DNA of 64,000 bases. It comes from Kutzneria kofuensis (lineage in GTDB: Bacteria; Actinomycetota; Actinomycetes; Mycobacteriales; Pseudonocardiaceae). The stretch is taken from contig NZ_JACHIR010000001.1 in assembly GCF_014203355.1 (NCBI RefSeq), positions 7,752,038 to 7,816,037 of the forward strand. Reading direction: 5' to 3'. A model generated the notes under the pieces. The model was given only the letters and a program-made list of their open reading frames with translations, was not told the origin of the DNA and searched no databases. The position numbers and the translations under genes were made by a program. Shown in pieces: positions 59,661-64,000 of the stretch (positions are counted from its first letter, which is position 1; each line of letters opens with the position of its first letter).

Positions 59661-60364
59661 CGCTGGAATCGTTGCTGGCCGCCCACCTGGCGTACCTGCT
59701 GAGCTGGGATCCGGACCGGCCCGAGGATTCGGATCTGGCCATGTACCGCAGCGGCGTGCCGCACTGGACGCTGAACGGCGTCGTCCGGGTTCGTGATCAC
59801 GACCTCGACGACGCCGTTGCCGAGGCTTCCTCGCATTTCGCCGGGTTGCCGTGGCTGTGGTGGGTCGGGCCGGACAGCGATGCCTCTGTCGCGGACGGCC
59901 TGCTGGCGCGCGGCGGCACGGAGTTGGCGCGGCTGCCGGTGATGACCATTGCCCTGGATACGTTCGTGGTTCCTGATGGTGTGTCGGTCGCCGAGGACGT
60001 CGCCGAGTTCGTCACCGCGTATGCGGCCGTGTCGGAGATCCGGCCGGAGGGGGTTCCCGTTGCCGTCGAACGGGAGCTTTCGCTTGACGTGCTTCGATTC
60101 GCCGCCCGGGTGGACGGGCGTATCGTCGGCACCGCCGAGGCGTGGATCAGCCATGACGTGGTGACCGTGTACTTCGTCGGCACCCAGCCCGGATTCCGTC
60201 GCCAGGGCATCGGCACCGCCGTCACCGCCGCGGCGTTGGCCGCCGGGCGCGAGCGCGGGTGCCGGCTCGGGGCGTTGACGTCGAGCGCGATGGGGGAGCC
60301 CGTGTACCGGCGGATGGGCTTCGAGACCGTCGCCGAGATGCGGCTGTTTTCCCTCAGCGCTTAG
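59657..60364 (+). CDS. GNAT-family acetyltransferase
   Basis: The 235-residue protein has an N-terminal part of about 110 residues of unclear function and a C-terminal GNAT domain: 'DVVTVYFVGTQPGFRRQGIG' (acetyl-CoA Q/R-x-x-G-x-G) and 'PVYRRMGFETVAEM'. The GTG at 59657 overlaps the oxidoreductase stop. It is convergent with the nucleotidyltransferase gene (4-base overlap). The acetyl acceptor is unknown. Confidence 0.87.
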   Translation: MTLESLLAAHLAYLLSWDPDRPEDSDLAMYRSGVPHWTLNGVVRVRDHDLDDAVAEASSHFAGLPWLWWVGPDSDASVADGLLARGGTELARLPVMTIALDTFVVPDGVSVAEDVAEFVTAYAAVSEIRPEGVPVAVERELSLDVLRFAARVDGRIVGTAEAWISHDVVTVYFVGTQPGFRRQGIGTAVTAAALAAGRERGCRLGALTSSAMGEPVYRRMGFETVAEMRLFSLSA

Positions 60365-61002
60365 AGATCCTCGAGCCAGCGGTGTTCCGGGTAGATGTGG
60401 GCGATGAGCTCCGCGAGGGTGGTGCGCTGCGCTTTCGTCAACTGGGGGACCGTTCCGTCGAAATCGGTTTGGTCCTTCGGACGGGCGTGCTTGGCCTTGA
60501 ACAGCAGGACCAGTTCCGGTGTCAGGTAGGGGACGCCGTCGTCGGTGTGGCGGATGATGTCGTTGTAGGGCAGGCGGATCGTCTCGTCGTGCCGGCAGAT
60601 CCAGGTGTCGCCGTCATGCGGTTCGCGGAACACGTCGAGCAGGTAGTTCTCGGTCTGCGGATCCCGCAGCCAGGTCTGGTGTGTGGCCGCAAGTACGGCT
60701 TTGTCGGCGTTCTCCCAGATCCGGCCGCTGCTCACCGCGTCGAAGGCGTAGCCGGGGAAGCGGTCGCGGACCTCCGGGAAGTCGGCCGCCGGAACGGCGA
60801 TCTCGATGTCCCCGTGCGCTCGGGTCTGCCTGCCCCGGAACAGATCCAGCGCCCAGCCCGCCGCCACACACCAGGGCGTGGCGATGCCCGCCAGCCTCCC
60901 CGCGACCTCGGTCGGCGTCCAGCTGGCCGCCCACCTCGCCTCAAGGGCATCGATCTCCGCCGGTGACAGTTCGATGCCCCCGGCGGGCAGTTGCTCGCTC
61001 AC
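60361..61002 (-). CDS. Aminoglycoside-2''-adenylyltransferase-like nucleotidyltransferase
   Basis: This 213-residue protein has 'WCVAAGWALDLFRGRQTRAH' and GDIEIAV (the D-x-D/E metal-binding pair after a GW motif), then 'GRIWENADKAVLAATHQTWL' and 'YLTPELVLLFKAKHARPKDQ'. This pattern fits the AAD_A/ANT(2'')-like nucleotidyltransferases, which adenylate small molecules including aminoglycosides. Activity on an antibiotic is not shown. The GTG at 61002 is used. It lies next to the decayed amidohydrolase. Confidence 0.82.
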   Translation of the reverse strand: MSEQLPAGGIELSPAEIDALEARWAASWTPTEVAGRLAGIATPWCVAAGWALDLFRGRQTRAHGDIEIAVPAADFPEVRDRFPGYAFDAVSSGRIWENADKAVLAATHQTWLRDPQTENYLLDVFREPHDGDTWICRHDETIRLPYNDIIRHTDDGVPYLTPELVLLFKAKHARPKDQTDFDGTVPQLTKAQRTTLAELIAHIYPEHRWLEDL

Positions 61003-61042
61003 CGGAGGAATCTACCGGCGGAGCCGACCGCTTTCCGCCGAA

Positions 61043-61479
61043 TCACATGCCGAGGCGGAATTCGCGGACGGGCGTTGTCGCGGCCGATCTTGCGGCGGTC
61101 GGTTTCGCTGATGGCGGCCGAGTCGAACCAGGTGGCGGCGTGGTCGACGTTCTCGAACGGCCAGTCGGTGGAGAACAGGATGCGATCCGAGCCGATGGTC
61201 ATGATCGCCGACAACAGGGTCCGGGTGGTGAAGTTGCCGGAGGTGGTGATCAGGAAGTTCGCCAGGAAGTAGTCGGCGACGTCCCGTTTCGCCCGGTAAC
61301 CGGAGGCACGCCGGCCGTGCCAGGCGTTGTGGTTGTCGAGCCGCCACAGGCCGTAGGGCAGGTTCTCGCCGAGGTGTCCGAGCACGATCCGCACGCCGGG
61401 ATGGGCGTCGAATGTCGAGGAGTGGGGGCTGGTCGATTCGGGTGAGTCGGCGCGGAGGCGGCGGACATCCAGCCAGGGG
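61043..61479 (-). pseudogene. Amidohydrolase (resorcylate/hydroxybenzoate decarboxylase-like), truncated and frameshifted
   Basis: The readable core 'FDAHPGVRIVLGHLGENLPY', 'SGNFTTRTLLSAIMTIGSDR' and 'ILFSTDWPFENVDHAATWFD' is the C-terminal half of an amidohydrolase-2 decarboxylase. The metal Asp in STDWP is kept. The N-terminal half is missing, and near the end (KIGRDNAR) a one-base shift moves the natural ending REFRLGM-stop (61043-61045) out of frame. Hence a pseudogene. Confidence 0.65.
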
Positions 61480-61620
61480 TGGCCGAGAGCGCACCCCGTG
61501 CGCGTCTGCTCGGCGCGGCCGATCACCCAACCATTCCCACAAGCAAATGTCGCAAGCGCTCCGTACTTGACTCCCGGCGCCACATGCGGAGCGCATGTGG
61601 CAGAAGTGGGGGGCGCGGTT

Positions 61621-61800
61621 CTACTCGTCGTGAGGATGGTGGCGGGGGCGGCGGCGGGGTTTGCTGGTCGCCATGTCGGCGGCGGCGGCGATCTGGGTCA
61701 GGCTCATCGGACCGCGACCCCGCTCGATCGCCCCGAGCACGGTCATCGCGATCTCGACGGACTGGATGCCCTGGCGATCGTCCTCGCGCTTCTGGTCACG
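61621..61800 (-). pseudogene. IclR-type regulator remnant (N-terminal HTH only)
   Basis: The minus strand reads QGIQSVEIAMTVLGAIERGR then GPMSLTQIAAAADMATSK, the hallmark start of IclR regulators; it then turns into PRRRPRHHPHDE and a stop in a GC-rich stretch. No start codon precedes it in frame and the ligand domain is absent. It was probably the regulator of the amidohydrolase next to it. Between them (61579-61601) is a perfect 10-bp inverted repeat, GCCACATGCG-gag-CGCATGTGGC. Confidence 0.6.
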
Positions 61801-61844
61801 TCGTCACTGTATTTGCTGGATTTCCACTGTGGAGGGAACTGCCG

Positions 61845-62486
61845 ATGGATCCGAACAACCAGGTCGTGCGGCTCATCGGCCAGGGCATGCAAGCCGACGG
61901 GGAGGGCCGCGCCGACGACGCGCGGGCCCTGTTCGAGCAGGCCTGGGACGCGGCCACCGACGACTACGAGGCATGCCTGGCGGCGCACTACCTCGCCCGC
62001 AGCCAGCAGACGCCGGAAGAGGTGTTGCAGTGGAACAAGGTGTGCCTGGAGCGGGCCGACAAGTCCGGTGACGAGCGGGTGCGTGCCTTCTACGCCTCGA
62101 TGCACCTGAGCCTGGCCCGCGCGCACACCAATGTCGACGACGCCGACCAGGCCCGTGAACACTACAAGCTCGCCGCCGACAGCCTGCAGCACGTGCCGGC
62201 CGGCCCCCACCACGAGGCGGCCCGCTTCGCCATCGCCAGGGGACTGGACTCGACGTCCAAGTCCGCGGCGCTCGCGGAGCTGCTGGGCAAGCTGTCGGCC
62301 CGGGGCGACCTGCTCGCGCTGGGCCTGCTGCTGCCGGCCTACCTCCGCGACCTGGGCACGGCCGAGGACCGGACGGCGCTGCTGATGGCCCTGCAGACGG
62401 TCCGCGTCGACCGGCACCTGCCCGAGGACGAGCAGGAGATCCTGGCCCGCGCGGTGGCCGAGGTGACGGAGTCCGCGAAGGGCTGA
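61845..62486 (+). CDS. TPR-like helical repeat protein of unknown function
   Basis: This 213-residue soluble protein is made of helical pairs: 'GEGRADDARALFEQAWDAAT', 'YEACLAAHYLARSQQTPEEV', 'SLARAHTNVDDADQAREHYK'. The spacing fits tetratricopeptide-like repeats, which usually hold protein partners. No catalytic motif is seen. The ATG at 61845 has GGAGGG 8 bases upstream. A strong terminator follows. Confidence 0.78.
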   Translation: MDPNNQVVRLIGQGMQADGEGRADDARALFEQAWDAATDDYEACLAAHYLARSQQTPEEVLQWNKVCLERADKSGDERVRAFYASMHLSLARAHTNVDDADQAREHYKLAADSLQHVPAGPHHEAARFAIARGLDSTSKSAALAELLGKLSARGDLLALGLLLPAYLRDLGTAEDRTALLMALQTVRVDRHLPEDEQEILARAVAEVTESAKG

Positions 62487-62493
62487 CCGACCG

Positions 62494-62526
62494 CCGGCGG
62501 ATCTCCCACACGCCGAGATCCGCCGG
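62494..62526 (+). terminator. Strong terminator after the TPR-like gene
   Basis: A perfect 12-bp stem CCGGCGGATCTC / GAGATCCGCCGG with a 9-base loop lies 8 bases after the stop. Confidence 0.8.
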
Positions 62527-62587
62527 TGTCGGCTTTGCGACGTGTCGTGGTTCTGACACGGGCCGATCGGTGACAAACCGCCCGCGG

Positions 62588-62905
62588 ATGCAGCATCGTT
62601 TCCTCCGACGAGCAGTGCTCGCGATGGGATTGACCCTGGCGTTGGCGGTGCCGGCCACGGAGGCCCGGGCCCCGCAGTGGTTGTCGATGGGGCCGAACGC
62701 CAGCGGCGGATTTCTCGCCTTCACGCCGGCAGCGCCGTCGAGACTCTACGTCCTGCCGGACGGGGCCCGCGCCGTTTTCCGCAGCGACGACCACGGCATC
62801 ACCTGGGCGCCGCCGACCCCGTTGCCGTCCCAAGACGTGAGACCCCGGCGAGTCCCGCTCAGCGGCACACCGAAAGTACGAAACCGTTTCACGCATTCGG
62901 TGTGA
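62588..62905 (+). pseudogene. Truncated secreted BNR/sialidase-like protein, cut by palindromic element B
   Basis: From the ATG at 62588 there is a signal peptide (MQHRFLRRAVLAMGLTLALA), then 'LSMGPNASGGFLAFTPAAPS' and 'AVFRSDDHGITWAPPTPLPS', the first blade of a BNR-repeat (sialidase/xyloglucanase-like) protein. The sequence ends about residue 84, where element B begins at 62842; the frame then reads through the repeat arm to a stop at 62903-62905. The rest of the propeller is missing. Confidence 0.65.
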
Positions 62906-62925
62906 CTGTAAGCGGGACTCGCCGG
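62842..62925. repeat. Dispersed palindromic element, copy B
   Basis: The left arm ACCCCGGCGAGTCCCGCT (62842-62859) and right arm AGCGGGACTCGCCGGGG (62911-62927 region) pair almost perfectly, with inner CACACCGAA / TTCGGTGTG. The arms match copy A at 31822-31943. It lies between a truncated BNR-like gene and the 3' end of a discoidin gene and encodes nothing. Confidence 0.75.
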
Positions 62926-62932
62926 GGGAGAG

Positions 62933-64000
62933 CTACCTGGCGCCGTACACCGCCAGCTCGCTGATGGCCATCTGGCCGCCGGTCTGGCCGCCGTCGTCCG
63001 GCCGGTCGGCGACCACCTTCACGTAGCGGGCCGTCACGGGCTGGTCCAGCTGCACGCCGGTGATGCCGCCGGCGCTGTCCACCCGGCGCGCGACCGTCCA
63101 GAACGTCGACCCGTCCAGCGAGACGTCGATGTGGAACCGGGTGGCGAACTTGTCGGTCGGCATCAGCAGCGACACCACGTCGATCGACTGCGCCTTCTGC
63201 AGATCCACCTGGTACGACCAGCGGAACCGTTGCGTGGCCTGGGTCCACGTGTTCGGGTTGCCGTCGTCACCGAGGGCGGGCGTGGAGTTCGGCTGCATCA
63301 GGGCCTGCGTGCCGTCGATGAAGAACGCCTGCGCCGGGCGGTTCAACGCGGCGTTGTCGGGCCCCGCGCAGGCGGCGAACGCACCGATCTCGCTGATCGC
63401 CATCTGGTCGCCGCGCTGGCCCCAGTCGTCCGGCTTCTCGGCGACGATCCGCAGGTAGCGGGCAGTCACCGGGGTGGCGAAGTCGACCGGGACCGTGCCC
63501 CAGCCGCTGCCGTGCACGCTGCCGACGGTCGTCCACGCGGTGCCGTCGGTGGAGGCGTCGACGTGGAAGTCGGTGGCGAAGTGCGGCTGCGGCATGCCGA
63601 CCGTGACGTAGCCGAGGGTCTGGGCCTGCTGCAGGTCGACGACGAGCTGCCACCTGAACTGCCCGCTGGCCTGGATGTAGGTGGCGGGGTTTCCGTCCGT
63701 GGCATAGGAAAGCTGCGACTCCGGCTGCAGCTGCGCGGTGCTGCCGTCGAGGAACTGGGCCTGCACCGGCTTGCCGGCGGCGAGGTTGTCCGGCGCGTGG
63801 CCGGCCGGCGGGGTGATCAGCGACCTGTACTGCGGCTCGATGCCCGCGTTGGCGAGCAGCGACGCCGGCACGCCGGTGCCGTCGAAGGACACCTTGGCGT
63901 TGTTGGACAGCACGAGGTCGGTGGGGTCACCGGCCGGCCAGTCCGGCGTGTTCTCCTCGTAGTAGTTGTCGGTGAAGACGAAGTCGCCGTAGGGGTTGTT
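62933..64000 (-). CDS. Secreted beta-helix protein with two discoidin (F5/8 type C) domains (5' partial)
   Basis: The frame stays open to the window edge, so the N-terminus is missing. The visible start ('NNPYGDFVFTDNYYEENTPD', 'GIEPQYRSLI') looks like the end of a right-handed beta-helix glycosidase or lyase. Two F5/8C domains follow: NLAAGKPVQAQFLDGSTAQL to MAISEIGAFAAC, and NAALNRPAQAFFIDGTQALM to MAISELAVYGAR, each with 'FRWxxxVDLQxAQ'. The domains should bind carbohydrates outside the cell. Its 3' end lies 6 bases beyond element B. Confidence 0.82.
   Translation of the reverse strand, partial: NNPYGDFVFTDNYYEENTPDWPAGDPTDLVLSNNAKVSFDGTGVPASLLANAGIEPQYRSLITPPAGHAPDNLAAGKPVQAQFLDGSTAQLQPESQLSYATDGNPATYIQASGQFRWQLVVDLQQAQTLGYVTVGMPQPHFATDFHVDASTDGTAWTTVGSVHGSGWGTVPVDFATPVTARYLRIVAEKPDDWGQRGDQMAISEIGAFAACAGPDNAALNRPAQAFFIDGTQALMQPNSTPALGDDGNPNTWTQATQRFRWSYQVDLQKAQSIDVVSLLMPTDKFATRFHIDVSLDGSTFWTVARRVDSAGGITGVQLDQPVTARYVKVVADRPDDGGQTGGQMAISELAVYGAR

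Noticed and set aside
1-64000. CRISPR arrays, tRNA/rRNA genes, prophage or complete insertion sequences
   Set aside because: None was recognised on reading both strands; the only repeats are the palindromic elements, short operators and local duplications listed.

Overview
The window is a high-GC actinomycete chromosome segment. GTG starts, 4-base stop/start overlaps, many lipoprotein and Tat-like signals, LuxR-type large ATPases, P450-ferredoxin pairs and a HelD/HelR-type protein all suggest Pseudonocardiales (a Kutzneria/Amycolatopsis/Saccharothrix-like genus). The genus is a guess. I see no rRNA, tRNA, CRISPR array, integrase or complete insertion sequence. The DNA reads as a chromosome arm rich in regulators and stand-alone enzymes, with several decayed genes.

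Region 1 (about 0.9-18.2 kb) is the most coherent part. A minus-strand operon (6948 to 913) encodes a clear SQD1-type UDP-sulfoquinovose synthase homologue, an HlyD-type membrane adaptor, a membrane GT2 polysaccharide synthase with QRRRW, and a glycoamylase-like lipoprotein. All are joined by overlapping stops and starts. Divergent from it lies cysH-cysD-cysN plus a sulfonate/sulfate ABC transporter. These would import sulfur and take it as far as sulfite, the co-substrate of SQD1, with no APS kinase or sulfite reductase in the window. Both promoters carry the same 19-bp palindrome, placed exactly 10 bases after the -10 box. A third copy precedes a cluster of secreted proteins (a ricin-lectin protein and three parallel beta-helix proteins, two of them a recent tandem duplication). 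I propose a co-regulated system that makes and processes a possibly sulfonated exopolysaccharide.

Region 2 (18.5-24.1 kb) is a minus-strand catabolic operon (SMP-30 lactonase, HisD-like dehydrogenase, SDR, FAD monooxygenase) and an alpha/beta hydrolase. Region 3 (24.2-31.5 kb) holds a LuxR-type ATPase, an excalibur lipoprotein, PPK2, a secreted cyclophilin, a P450 and an isoprenylcysteine-methyltransferase-like membrane protein. Region 4 (31.5-44 kb) holds an azoreductase with a TetR, an NAD kinase, a GNAT, a methyltransferase, a P450-TetR-ferredoxin-P450 operon, a nitroreductase, NadE, a membrane-anchored ECF-like sigma factor and a second LuxR-type ATPase with an altered P-loop.

Region 5 (44-64 kb) holds an AhpD-like protein, NDH-2, PhzF, a transmembrane pseudokinase with a ricin domain, a DUF2848/MFS divergent pair, an alpha/beta hydrolase, a HelR-like ATPase, a three-gene two-component cassette, several small enzymes, a decayed IclR/amidohydrolase locus, a TPR-like protein and the 3' part of a discoidin-domain secreted protein. 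Two copies of a dispersed palindromic element (31.8 and 62.8 kb) each sit exactly where a truncated gene ends. A short palindrome, TCCACWGTGGA, recurs at least six times.
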